From positions 1 through 52,268 of the forward strand of contig CALWIU010000062.1 of assembly GCA_944380845.1 (NCBI GenBank): 52,268 bases of DNA. Direction: 5' to 3'. The stretch is from an uncultured Clostridia bacterium (GTDB taxonomy: Bacteria > Bacillota > Clostridia > Oscillospirales > Acutalibacteraceae). The notes beneath the pieces are model-generated. The model worked only from the letters and a program-made list of their open reading frames with translations, did not search any database and was not told the origin of the DNA. Made by a program: the position numbers and the translations under genes. Of this stretch, positions 28,176-36,459 are shown piece by piece; the first letter of the stretch is position 1, and the number at the start of each line of letters is the position of its first letter.

Positions 28176-28742
28176 ATGACGCGTTTTGACAAAGCCGTGG
28201 AGTTCGCGGTTATCAGCCATTCCGGCACAACAAGGAAAGGCTCCACCAATCCCTATATTCTTCATCCAATGGAGACAGCGGCCATTGCAGCCAGCCTGAC
28301 GACCGACGAGGATGTGCTGATTGCGGCACTTCTGCACGACACCATTGAGGACGCAGGCCGATCCGCCGGCGAGGTCAAGGAAGCCTTCGGCGGCAGAGTT
28401 CTTTCGCTGATACTGGCAGATACGGAAAAAACAGACGCCACCCGTCCGGAGATCGACACCTGGATGGAGCGGAAAAACGCCATGCTTGAATATCTGCAAG
28501 AAAAAGCAACAAAGGATGAAAAACTGATTATTCTTGCCGATCGTCTTGCCAACCTGCGCAATATTCACAGCGATATGCAGTCCATGGGAGAGGATGTCTG
28601 GGCGCTGTTCCACACCCAGACCGACAAGGATGTCCAGGGCTGGTATTATCACAGCATTGCCGACGCGATGGAAGAATTTGAAGGCACCGCCGCATTGAAA
28701 GAATACAAAGAACTATTGGATGAAGTGTTCGGCGCCGTTTGA
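28176..28742 (+). CDS. Stand-alone RelA/SpoT-type HD hydrolase (MESH1-like)
   Basis: 188-residue single-domain HD hydrolase related to the ppGpp-hydrolase domain of RelA/SpoT and to animal MESH1. Seen: HSGTTRKGSTNPYILHP with His15 and His30, the HD pair at 54-55 and ED at 58-59 in ALLHDTIEDAG, and ADRLANLRN (121-129). There is no synthetase, TGS or ACT domain, so it would be a small alarmone hydrolase, although other nucleotides (NADPH, pppGpp analogues) could be substrates. Start at ATG 28176, 8 bases after AAAGGA; an in-frame ATG at 28167 overlaps that site. Monocistronic. Confidence 0.85.
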   Translation: MTRFDKAVEFAVISHSGTTRKGSTNPYILHPMETAAIAASLTTDEDVLIAALLHDTIEDAGRSAGEVKEAFGGRVLSLILADTEKTDATRPEIDTWMERKNAMLEYLQEKATKDEKLIILADRLANLRNIHSDMQSMGEDVWALFHTQTDKDVQGWYYHSIADAMEEFEGTAALKEYKELLDEVFGAV

Positions 28743-28763
28743 ACGCGCTGCTAAAAAACAGAA

Positions 28764-28799
28764 GGAGCGTTTCTCAGCAAGAGAAGCGCTCCTTTTTTT
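28764..28799. terminator. Bidirectional terminator between HD hydrolase and mannosidase
   Basis: Stem GGAGCG-TTTCTC / GAGAA-GCGCTCC around AGCAA, followed by TTTTTTT on the plus strand and CTGTTTTTT on the minus strand, between convergent genes. Confidence 0.85.
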
Positions 28800-28813
28800 G
28801 CGTTCAAAAGAAC

Positions 28814-31800
28814 TTATTTTTCGTCGGGCAAAACGAAATCAAATTCTTCCTTTTCCAACTGGTCATACAGCGGCTGCAAAGCGCCTGCCGGCACTTCGTT
28901 CGGGAAAGCAGCGGCGGCAAAAATCAGCACATCCGGATCATGCGGCAGCGTCAATTCGCCTTCTGCGGGCACATCTACCCGGAACAGCCAGCACTGTTTG
29001 GCAACGGCATTTCCTTCCTGCGTATGGGTATGGGTGATCTCATACGCCAGCGTGCAGGGTTTGACATATCCCTTTTCCTTCATACCGTACAGATCCCACG
29101 CGCCGATGGCTTCCATACAGTCGGGCACAAATACCGTCGTCTGTCTGTCACCAGAACGGAAGGTCACCTTTTTATCGCCGTCGGCACTGGTCAAAAGCAG
29201 TGCGACCGAACGCGTATTTTCCGGCAGCGCAAGGGTCTGTCCGTTCGCGGCAAGGGCGTTCTTCCCTTTTTCCGGCAGGGAAAAGACTGCATTTTTGCAC
29301 ATCACGGTTTTGGGGAACAGCTCACGCGGCAGAGTATGCCCGTGCAGGACCCCGTTTTTCCGGTGGTGATCGGAAGAAGTTACCAAAAGGTCATAGGGCA
29401 GATCGAGTTTTGTTCCGGTGCTCGCCGGGATCCGCTGGCCAAAGGGCTTCAGCGTCAGCGCAAAGGTTTTCGGCTCATACGGCGCGATGGAAAAGACCAG
29501 TTCGCCGTCTTTCAGCGTTGCCGCTGCCTTGAACTCTTCCAGCGCATTCACTTCGACGGCGGCGGTAATGCCGTTCCCCACACGAAGACGAACATCCGAA
29601 TGCGCTTTCCCTTCCGCCTCGTTGACACGAACGATGATGCGGCTGCCGTTCAGTTCTTTCTTGATCGCCCGAATCAGAACACCGCTGTCGTTTACCCCCG
29701 CGAAAGAGTATTCGGACGGCAGCAGGCCTTCGTTGCCGGGGGCGGCGGCAAAGGCGCAAAGCGGACGCTGGAACGCTGCTCCTGCTTGCTGGGTGGCGGC
29801 AAGATCACTGCCTTTATGAGCAAAAATACCGAAAGCATACCGGTTTTTGCCTAAATCCATCAGACTTTGTTTGCTGTCCTGGCGATAATCGTTCGCCGGG
29901 GTGTGGATACCGGTCAGGCGAAGGGTATCCGCTTTCGGATGATCCCAGCCGTATTTGCAGTCACTGAGAACGGAAACACCCCATTCCTCGCCGCTGATAT
30001 CTGCCCAGTTCTGACCGGGCACTTCATATAATTTCGGCGTGCTCAACCCTCTGCGGATCACACCCAACCCCAAATCGAAGGAAGCTTCTTCGTTTTCGGC
30101 ACGCAGCACAAAGGGTGTTTTCAGCAGTTTTTTCAGTCCGCGCCACTCGATTTCATTTTCCACGCGGATCACATCGCTGCTTTCGCCCAAAAAAATCGTT
30201 TGGGTAAAAACAGACTCGCCGTACCGGCGAACGGACTTCAGCGCGGCACGCGCAGCCCCGCAAACCGGCTCAAAGAGGATCGGATCGCCTGCTTTGCCCT
30301 CGGGCGCGGCGGAAACCTCAGGATAATCCAGCTCCCACGCCGGCCAGACAGCGCTGCCTTCATAGGTAAAGATATCCATGCTGATCGGCTGTTTTAAAAG
30401 CTCCTCGCCCAGCTCTTTATCAAAAATCGATTCGATATCCGCGTTGTCATTCAGTTTTACGATATATCTTTTGTTTTCCGCCCCGTGAATGGTCGCGGAA
30501 AGCCCCGTTGCCTTGGCATACGGTTTGGCTGCGGGCAAAATGGTATAAACCGCATAACCGTTGCCGGGTACGCTGGCGGTGAAAACCGCTTTTCCGTTCT
30601 GGTACTGCGACGGAACTTCCTTGCCGGCACTGTTCTTTACTTTGATATATTTGGTATCAGCCGGCAGAGCGACTTCGCATTCCACCCAATCGGTCAGCGT
30701 TTTATCAACGGTATTGGTGACCAGAACGGCAACGCCCTTGGTTTTGGGAACATGAATCAGGGATGACACGGCGTGAACCGCGTTTTCATAAACACCGGCA
30801 AACTGATTCAGAGAAAGCATATATTCGTTCCAGCTCCGCTTATAAGCACGCTGAACGGATGTGCCGGGCAAATCGTCATGGAACTGATGCGCGATCACCC
30901 GTTTCCATGCCGTGTCCAAAACCTCTGCGGGATATTTCTGCACCCCGAGCCAGGACGCGAAAACACTGGCGCGCTCCGCAGCATCTGCAAGCTGTTCGTT
31001 TTTCTTGTTCCAGCGTTTGCCGATGGAGCGGGAGGTATACCCGCCGACGCCGTGGTCGGTGGAAACCAGCTCGTTGTTCCAGACGGGCAATTTCTTTTTC
31101 TGCTCGTCTGTCAGTTTATCCATTTCACGGAAAACATGATCGACGCTTTCAATGGAAACTTCGATGTCTTCCAGCGTATTTCTGCTCTTTTCACGGACAG
31201 TGGTTTTGACCGAACGATCCGCAGGAGCGCCGCCGATATCTCCCGTCCCGTGCAAAACATGGGTCATCGGCAAGTCAAACTGGCGTATATTGTTTTCCAG
31301 TTTCGGCATGATTTTTTCATTTCCGCGAACCGTTTGCAGCGTCTGGTTATAACTCAGGGCGTTCAGCGAAGCAAAAACCTGCGAGCCGTCCACACCCTGC
31401 CAGATTCCCAGGTCAAAAGGAATGCCATAGGCGGAACTCCAAGTCAGTTTCTGGGTCGTAAAGCCCAAAAGCTCGGCGTGTTTCATGATGGAAGGCAGCG
31501 CCCAACCAAAACCGAAGCAATCCGGCAAATAAATATCTACGCTTTTTTTGCCGAATTTTTTCATGAAATAATCGGAACCGAACAGAATGTTGCGGAACAG
31601 CGCTTCGGGCGACGGAACATTGACATCGCCGTTTTCATACGCGCTGCCGGTAACAAACCAGCGCCCTTCGGCGATATATTTTTTCAATTTTTCAAAACGG
31701 ATCGGATAATATTCCTCCATCAGTTCATACCGGCGGCTGCCCTCAAAACTGAAGACATAATCGGAATATTTTTCAAACAGACGGAAGTTCTTCACCAGTG

Positions 31801-31909
31801 TGTCCCGGATATACTGACTGACCGTGGTTTCAAAGTCCCAATTCCAGATTGTGTCCAGATGGGCGGTCGCCGCCGTGCGGATGACCGGTTTTTTCTCAAT
31901 GGATGCCAT
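28814..31909 (-). CDS. GH38 alpha-mannosidase
   Basis: Zn2+-dependent exo-alpha-mannosidase. 1031 residues, no signal peptide, so cytoplasmic. Seen: the metal motif AHLDTIWNWDF near the N-terminus (HxDxxWxW pattern), the nucleophile region YLPDCFGFGWALPSIMKH (about 126-143), the central three-helix region with HQFHDDLPGTS, and long C-terminal beta domains. GGAG lies 9 bases upstream of the ATG. Last gene of an operon with a GPH symporter, a PHP hydrolase and an alpha/beta hydrolase. Probably cleaves imported mannosides from host or plant glycans (inference). Confidence 0.93.
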   Translation of the reverse strand: MASIEKKPVIRTAATAHLDTIWNWDFETTVSQYIRDTLVKNFRLFEKYSDYVFSFEGSRRYELMEEYYPIRFEKLKKYIAEGRWFVTGSAYENGDVNVPSPEALFRNILFGSDYFMKKFGKKSVDIYLPDCFGFGWALPSIMKHAELLGFTTQKLTWSSAYGIPFDLGIWQGVDGSQVFASLNALSYNQTLQTVRGNEKIMPKLENNIRQFDLPMTHVLHGTGDIGGAPADRSVKTTVREKSRNTLEDIEVSIESVDHVFREMDKLTDEQKKKLPVWNNELVSTDHGVGGYTSRSIGKRWNKKNEQLADAAERASVFASWLGVQKYPAEVLDTAWKRVIAHQFHDDLPGTSVQRAYKRSWNEYMLSLNQFAGVYENAVHAVSSLIHVPKTKGVAVLVTNTVDKTLTDWVECEVALPADTKYIKVKNSAGKEVPSQYQNGKAVFTASVPGNGYAVYTILPAAKPYAKATGLSATIHGAENKRYIVKLNDNADIESIFDKELGEELLKQPISMDIFTYEGSAVWPAWELDYPEVSAAPEGKAGDPILFEPVCGAARAALKSVRRYGESVFTQTIFLGESSDVIRVENEIEWRGLKKLLKTPFVLRAENEEASFDLGLGVIRRGLSTPKLYEVPGQNWADISGEEWGVSVLSDCKYGWDHPKADTLRLTGIHTPANDYRQDSKQSLMDLGKNRYAFGIFAHKGSDLAATQQAGAAFQRPLCAFAAAPGNEGLLPSEYSFAGVNDSGVLIRAIKKELNGSRIIVRVNEAEGKAHSDVRLRVGNGITAAVEVNALEEFKAAATLKDGELVFSIAPYEPKTFALTLKPFGQRIPASTGTKLDLPYDLLVTSSDHHRKNGVLHGHTLPRELFPKTVMCKNAVFSLPEKGKNALAANGQTLALPENTRSVALLLTSADGDKKVTFRSGDRQTTVFVPDCMEAIGAWDLYGMKEKGYVKPCTLAYEITHTHTQEGNAVAKQCWLFRVDVPAEGELTLPHDPDVLIFAAAAFPNEVPAGALQPLYDQLEKEEFDFVLPDEK

Positions 31910-31938
31910 AGGCGCACTCCTTTTTTGTCAAAATTCCT

Positions 31939-32205
31939 TTATTTTTCCGAAGAGACTTCTTCGGTTGTTTCCTGTTTTTTGGCAGACTTTTTTTCGTTCC
32001 GCCTCTGCTGAAACCGAATCAGCGGACCAAGGATGAAATTGACGATCGCATACAGGCGGTCATATTCCTCTTTCGCTTTTTTTGCGTCCTCTTCCATTCG
32101 GTTTTCCATATCATAATATAAAAGATTGCAGCCGCACTGATCGCATTCCTGCTTAATATAGAAAATACTCAGCTTTCTTCCGCAGTTGGGGCATTTATTC
32201 TCCAT
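31939..32205 (-). CDS. Small zinc-ribbon protein (88 aa)
   Basis: Unrecognised small protein. Four cysteines in two CxxC knuckles (CPNCG at 5-9, CDQCGC at 21-26) form a zinc ribbon. A central amphipathic/hydrophobic stretch (LYAIVNFILGPLIRF) and a charged Lys/Glu-rich tail follow. The start overlaps the end of the symporter gene by 11 bases and the stop is 29 bases before the mannosidase, so it is firmly inside the operon. Role unknown; it may bind RNA, protein or the membrane. Confidence 0.75.
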   Translation of the reverse strand: MENKCPNCGRKLSIFYIKQECDQCGCNLLYYDMENRMEEDAKKAKEEYDRLYAIVNFILGPLIRFQQRRNEKKSAKKQETTEEVSSEK

Positions 32206-33697
32206 CTTTCATTCCTCCGTCCTGCTGTCCTCCGGCAGCGGCAGCCGCACTCTTGGTTCGCATTTCCCGATGAATCCGCATTTCCTCGCGGATCTGTTCC
32301 AGCTTTTTCCCTTCCAGATGATAGAAAGCATAGGGGATCAGCGAAATCAGACCCAAAAGCGGCGGGATGGCGGTCATCAGCGCCCAGAGCCAGAATTTTA
32401 CTTCATTATCCACCAGCACGGTCGCGGAACTGTCGATATGGATCTTATTGATATCGATTTTATCCAGATGCACCAGCGGCATGATCGCCGTCGCCAGCGC
32501 CGTGCTCAACGAACCCGTGAGCTTGCTGATAAAGGTCAGGAGCGAGAAAGACATTCCCTCGTTCCGCTCGCCGGTCTTCCACTCCATATAATCGACCGTA
32601 TCGCCGATCATTTTGGTGGGTACCACCATTTTGATGCTGCCGATGGCACTGGTAAAAATACCCTGTATCGCCAGCAGCGGCACGATCACCAGCGGTTTGG
32701 TATAAAACCGGCTGCCGATCAAAAAGACCAGAACCGCCAGCGCCGTATTAAGCAGCGAACAGCCGACCACGATTTTTTTGGATGAAAAGCGTTTTTCCAG
32801 CGCAGGGATGAACAGATACGAGAAGAACCCCGTAACGGTACCGGGGATGCCGGCAATCAGCGTCAGGCTTGCCATGCCCAGGGAAAGGATATAGAAATAC
32901 TGGCTGAAAGTACCGCTGATACCCTCCACCGTCGCCAGAATATTGGAAGCAACGATCAAAAGCAGCGGCTTGTTCTTAAACAAATACTTAAAACAGGCAA
33001 AAATACTCGGCTCATGACTGGACTGCACGACCCGTTCCTTTGTAAACAAACCGGAAAAGCTCATCAGCACGGTTCCGAGAACGCCGGCAAGGAACCCCAT
33101 GAACAGGAACACTTCCTTCATGTTCCATGGAATAATGCCCCGGGTGCTCAGATCGATGAAAATCGGGATCATGGAGTTGACAATGCCGCCGAGAATGGAA
33201 GAAATCAACCGTGCCGAAGTGATGGCGGCGGAGCGGTCGGACGGCAGCGGCGAAATGGCAGCGGAAAGCCCCCAGAACGGGATGTCGCCGATCGTATAGA
33301 AAAACTCCCACAAAAAGTAGACGATATACATATATGCGATTTTCAAACCGACGGACTCTACGCCGCTCAGAAAATCCGCGCCGCCGAAAAGCAGCACCGT
33401 GACAATCGCCAGCGGGATGGGAACAAAGATCAGATAAGGACGCAGCTTGCCGTAACGGGTGCGGGTGCGATCCACGATACTGCCCATCAGCGGGTCATTG
33501 AACGCATCCCAAAGCCCCATAAAAAAGATCATCGCCGTGACCGCTTCGGAGGGAATTCCGAAGACGGAAACAAAATAAAAGGTCAATTGTCCGCGGACCA
33601 GGTTATATCCCATGACCTGACCGCCGTTGGCGATGCCGTACAAGATGGTTTCCTTGATGCCGACATAGTGTTTTTCCTTGTTCTGCAAATACTGCAT
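32195..33697 (-). CDS. GPH-family (MFS_2) glycoside:cation symporter
   Basis: 500-residue transporter with about 12 helices, a paralogue of the one at 22276-23868. Seen: VGIKETILYGIANGGQ at the start, WDAFNDPLMGSIVDRTRTR and YGKLRPYL in the family loop. The C-terminus is cytoplasmic and charged, ending in a Gly/Ala/Asp-rich tail. AAAGGAGCGG precedes the ATG. Placed between a PHP hydrolase and the mannosidase, it probably brings in the mannoside substrate (inference). It is distinct enough from the other symporter to suggest a different sugar. Confidence 0.92.
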   Translation of the reverse strand: MQYLQNKEKHYVGIKETILYGIANGGQVMGYNLVRGQLTFYFVSVFGIPSEAVTAMIFFMGLWDAFNDPLMGSIVDRTRTRYGKLRPYLIFVPIPLAIVTVLLFGGADFLSGVESVGLKIAYMYIVYFLWEFFYTIGDIPFWGLSAAISPLPSDRSAAITSARLISSILGGIVNSMIPIFIDLSTRGIIPWNMKEVFLFMGFLAGVLGTVLMSFSGLFTKERVVQSSHEPSIFACFKYLFKNKPLLLIVASNILATVEGISGTFSQYFYILSLGMASLTLIAGIPGTVTGFFSYLFIPALEKRFSSKKIVVGCSLLNTALAVLVFLIGSRFYTKPLVIVPLLAIQGIFTSAIGSIKMVVPTKMIGDTVDYMEWKTGERNEGMSFSLLTFISKLTGSLSTALATAIMPLVHLDKIDINKIHIDSSATVLVDNEVKFWLWALMTAIPPLLGLISLIPYAFYHLEGKKLEQIREEMRIHREMRTKSAAAAAGGQQDGGMKDGE

Positions 33698-33712
33698 ATC
33701 GCCGCTCCTTTC

Positions 33713-34681
33713 TTAAAATGCAAATAACGCTGCACTGACAGCGATCAATTGATTTTCCTTTTCTCCGATTTTTCCCCAAAGCTCCGCCGAATACCAATGC
33801 CCGGCTTCCAGTACCGGTTCAGCTTCCCAGACAGAGGGATTTGCGTCGAAGGCGGTTTCATACGCAATGCTTTCGGCATTGGAACGAAGGATCAGTTTTT
33901 CACAAAGAATGGTTTCCTGATTCAGCCGGTCACTGCGTTCAAAAGACAGCGAAAAAAGCAGGCGTCTTCTGCCGGCCGGCACCGCATCGCCTGCGGTTTG
34001 CCCATCATCGGTGACCACGGTAAACAAAGGACCGGCGCTGACCACCGTATGACCGGCACGAATGGCGGCAAGCATGGCTTCCCCTGTCAGCGTATCCGTC
34101 GAACAGCCGAGATAAGTACAGGCAGCAGGCAGAGGATTGCCGGCCGGCCGGTGCCAGTCGCGCCCCATGGTGGGCGTTATGTGCAGCCCCTGATCCAGCA
34201 GCGAATGCCACAGCGCAATGGCGCGGCGGTTTGAAGAATTCAGATACGGACACCCTTCCGACCATATTTCAAGATAAGCAATTTTATCTTTTTCTTTCAC
34301 TTCATAATCCCAGTGACCGCCGGTACAGATCGGCGTACCGAGCTGAAACGGATGCGCAATCCCCGGCGTTCCACCGGCTTCGATGGCGCGGGATAACAGC
34401 AGATCCCCCTGTGAGGCGTCCAGATCCCGCCATTCGACCCAGTGGGAGGGTGCCAGCACCGGCATATGCCCGTAAAAAGTCGTCAGCTCCACGCCAGGCA
34501 AAAGCGCCGGCGTCTCTTCCCGGGAAGCCTGCGCAACCCCCGAAACGGTATTATGATCGGTCAGGGCGATGCCGTCCAAAAGTCGCTCGCGAGCCGTCTG
34601 CATCAGGGATTCCGGCGTAAAAGCGCCGTCGCTGTGAATGGTGTGACAATGCAATTCGCAGGCAAACCAGCGTTTACACAT
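33713..34681 (-). CDS. PHP-domain phosphoesterase, CehA/McbA-like
   Basis: 322-residue metallo-hydrolase of the polymerase-and-histidinol-phosphatase superfamily. Seen: ELHCHTIHSDG with His11 and His13, ALTDHNT, PGVELTTFYGH, GIAHPF and a late GRDWHRP, which together make up the trinuclear metal ligand set. CehA/McbA proteins are phosphoesterases in carbohydrate or antibiotic clusters. Start chosen at ATG 34681, with GAGGTGAGG upstream; a GTG at 34690 lies on that site. It overlaps the upstream small gene by 8 bases. Substrate unknown; perhaps a sugar phosphate or phosphodiester. Confidence 0.85.
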   Translation of the reverse strand: MCKRWFACELHCHTIHSDGAFTPESLMQTARERLLDGIALTDHNTVSGVAQASREETPALLPGVELTTFYGHMPVLAPSHWVEWRDLDASQGDLLLSRAIEAGGTPGIAHPFQLGTPICTGGHWDYEVKEKDKIAYLEIWSEGCPYLNSSNRRAIALWHSLLDQGLHITPTMGRDWHRPAGNPLPAACTYLGCSTDTLTGEAMLAAIRAGHTVVSAGPLFTVVTDDGQTAGDAVPAGRRRLLFSLSFERSDRLNQETILCEKLILRSNAESIAYETAFDANPSVWEAEPVLEAGHWYSAELWGKIGEKENQLIAVSAALFAF

Positions 34682-35144
34682 CGTCCTCACCTCTTTTCAT
34701 CGCTTCCACAAGGAGCTGTGCCTCGCAGGTTTCTGTTACCAGTGCGTGCACGCTGACCGTCAGCCGGTAAGAGCCTTCCGGCAGTTTTCCCGGCAAAAAA
34801 CCGGGCGACGCGCTGTCCTCCCGAATCCAGTGCTCCTGTTCCGGATCCTGCCGGTGCGCCGCTCCGCGATAGCCGAAAGGATCGTCCAGCGATAAAGTCA
34901 AAAGATTTTTCAACGGCAGATAGGACTGCGCCTCATATTCATCGCCCCAGTGTCCCGGCGCATCCCGGCGTATATTCTCTTCTGCCAGACGAAGCTGTTC
35001 CTCCCGGTCATCCGGCAGTTTGGGAGAATACGAAAAACAAATCCGAAGCGCCTGCACGCCTTCCGGCACAAAAAAAGGGATCGGAATGTTTTTCTTGTTG
35101 TCCTCTCTTGTGAAAGACAGCGTCCTGTCAAATACTTTATCCAT
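34674..35144 (-). CDS. Hypothetical protein (156 aa), likely beta-sandwich partner of the PHP hydrolase
   Basis: No family recognised with certainty. The sequence has alternating strands (FDRTLSFTR, ALRICFSYSP, GSYRLTVSVHALVTE) as in a beta-sandwich or jelly roll. It resembles the kind of N-terminal sandwich that often precedes CehA/McbA PHP domains, here as a separate protein. Contains WGDEYEAQSYLPLKNLLTLS and DDPFGYRGAAHRQDPEQ. ATG 35144 has AGGGGAA upstream; it overlaps both neighbours by 8 bases, which suggests tight co-translation and perhaps a complex. Confidence 0.65.
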   Translation of the reverse strand: MDKVFDRTLSFTREDNKKNIPIPFFVPEGVQALRICFSYSPKLPDDREEQLRLAEENIRRDAPGHWGDEYEAQSYLPLKNLLTLSLDDPFGYRGAAHRQDPEQEHWIREDSASPGFLPGKLPEGSYRLTVSVHALVTETCEAQLLVEAMKRGEDDV

Positions 35145-36129
35145 GGATATTCCCCTTCTCCCGCCGTGCGCTTTTACCGGGGAGCGTTTGGCGTATAAAA
35201 GCCTCAACCGCTCTTGCGTAACGAATGGGATCGGTATAATAACTTCTCGCGTGAGGCGCGCCGGGAATCGTCAGACTGTACTTGTCTGAACCGCAGGCTT
35301 CATACAAAAGCCCCTGCATATAGGTCGGTACAAAATCGTCCCGTCCGCCGTGGATCAGCAAAACCGGACACTTGGCAAAGGCAATGTCCCGTATCGGGGA
35401 AGCGTCGCGGAAAGAATATCCGTACCATTTCCGGTTTATCAGATCCCAAATCGGCAAAAGCGGGAATTCCGGCAGATGAAAGGATGCTTTCATCTGATAA
35501 GAAATTTCATCCCACATGGAGGTATACGAGCAATCGGCAATCACGCCGCAGATTTCTTTTCTGACCCGCTCTTCCCGGCTCATCATCAAGACGGTGGCAG
35601 CGCCCATGGACACGCCCAACAAATATATGTTCCATTGCGCAAAGCGCTTTTCTGCAAAATCAAGCCACAAAAAGGTGTCGTTTTTTTCGTGCGTACCGTA
35701 TCCCAGATGATCGCCGTCGCTTTTGCCGCAGCCGCGGTGATCCGGCATCAGCAGCGTATAGCCTTTCTGAAAAAAATCCGGCGCAAAAAAGCAAAATTCC
35801 CCCCTGCCGCTGCTGCGTGCGCCATGACAGGCAAGAATCAAAATCCCGTTCGGGTGAGACGGAACCAGCAGTCTGCCGAACAGCCTCGCCCCGTCAGGCG
35901 CTGTCAGTTCAACGGTTTCACAAGGCAGGGAATCAAAAAATTTTTCCCGTTCGGGCGCCTCTTTTTCATACTGATCGGGGACGCGGTTCCCCTGAATCAA
36001 GCCGGATAAAAACGGAGGGATCTTAAGAGGTTTTCTGCGCACCAACGCAAGGACAGGCAGCACGCAGAGCGCGACCAACGCCGCAATAACAAGCAACAGA
36101 ATAAAAAACAGAAGAAAAAAGGTTTTCAC
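35137..36129 (-). CDS. Membrane-anchored alpha/beta hydrolase
   Basis: 330 residues. One N-terminal transmembrane helix (about 3-28) then a serine hydrolase domain. Seen: oxyanion region ACHGARSSG, MPDHRGCGKSDG, nucleophile elbow GVSMGA, catalytic aspartate in HGGRDDFVP and histidine in GAPHARSY. Similar to YqkD/FrsA-like esterases. Start is GTG 36129 with AAGGGGG 6 bases upstream; the frame is open to 36231 but that crosses the promoter. First gene of the operon that ends with the alpha-mannosidase. Could deacylate glycans or peptides; substrate unknown. Confidence 0.85.
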   Translation of the reverse strand: MKTFFLLFFILLLVIAALVALCVLPVLALVRRKPLKIPPFLSGLIQGNRVPDQYEKEAPEREKFFDSLPCETVELTAPDGARLFGRLLVPSHPNGILILACHGARSSGRGEFCFFAPDFFQKGYTLLMPDHRGCGKSDGDHLGYGTHEKNDTFLWLDFAEKRFAQWNIYLLGVSMGAATVLMMSREERVRKEICGVIADCSYTSMWDEISYQMKASFHLPEFPLLPIWDLINRKWYGYSFRDASPIRDIAFAKCPVLLIHGGRDDFVPTYMQGLLYEACGSDKYSLTIPGAPHARSYYTDPIRYARAVEAFIRQTLPGKSARREKGNIHG

Positions 36130-36459
36130 GCTAAGCCCCCTTATAATATCCCTATGATACAAGAATTTTTTACAAAAAGCAAGAGATATTCCCAAATCAA
36201 CACAGCAAAAATCACAAGATTCTCCGGGCAAGCACGAAAACCGGGAAAAGAAAAAACGACAAACAAAAAGAAGTGTTCGCTTGCGCCTGATTCCTTCTTT
36301 CGATCGATAAAACCGGTTTTCTGTCAGCCCGCCTTCTCAGCCGGATCCGACAAATTGCGCGCACAGTAAAATTTTTTCTGCGTCGGAACAGCTTTCGGAA
36401 AGCCGTATATACTGTTACGGGACAGAAAAGGTTCCCACCCATAAAAAAGGAGGCTGTTT
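36130..36459. other. Divergent intergenic region
   Basis: Holds the minus-strand promoter of the hydrolase-mannosidase operon at its left end and the ribosome binding site of the collagen-like gene at its right end. A CGTATATACTG stretch at about 36403 may be the -10 of the collagen-like gene, but no matching -35 was found; a sporulation sigma factor is possible given the product. Nothing else seen. Confidence 0.4.
36154..36182 (-). promoter_or_regulatory. Promoter of the hydrolase-PHP-symporter-mannosidase operon
   Basis: TTGCTT (36177-36182), 17-bp spacer, TATCAT (36154-36159), about 25 bases upstream of the GTG start. The leader is very short. Confidence 0.5.
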
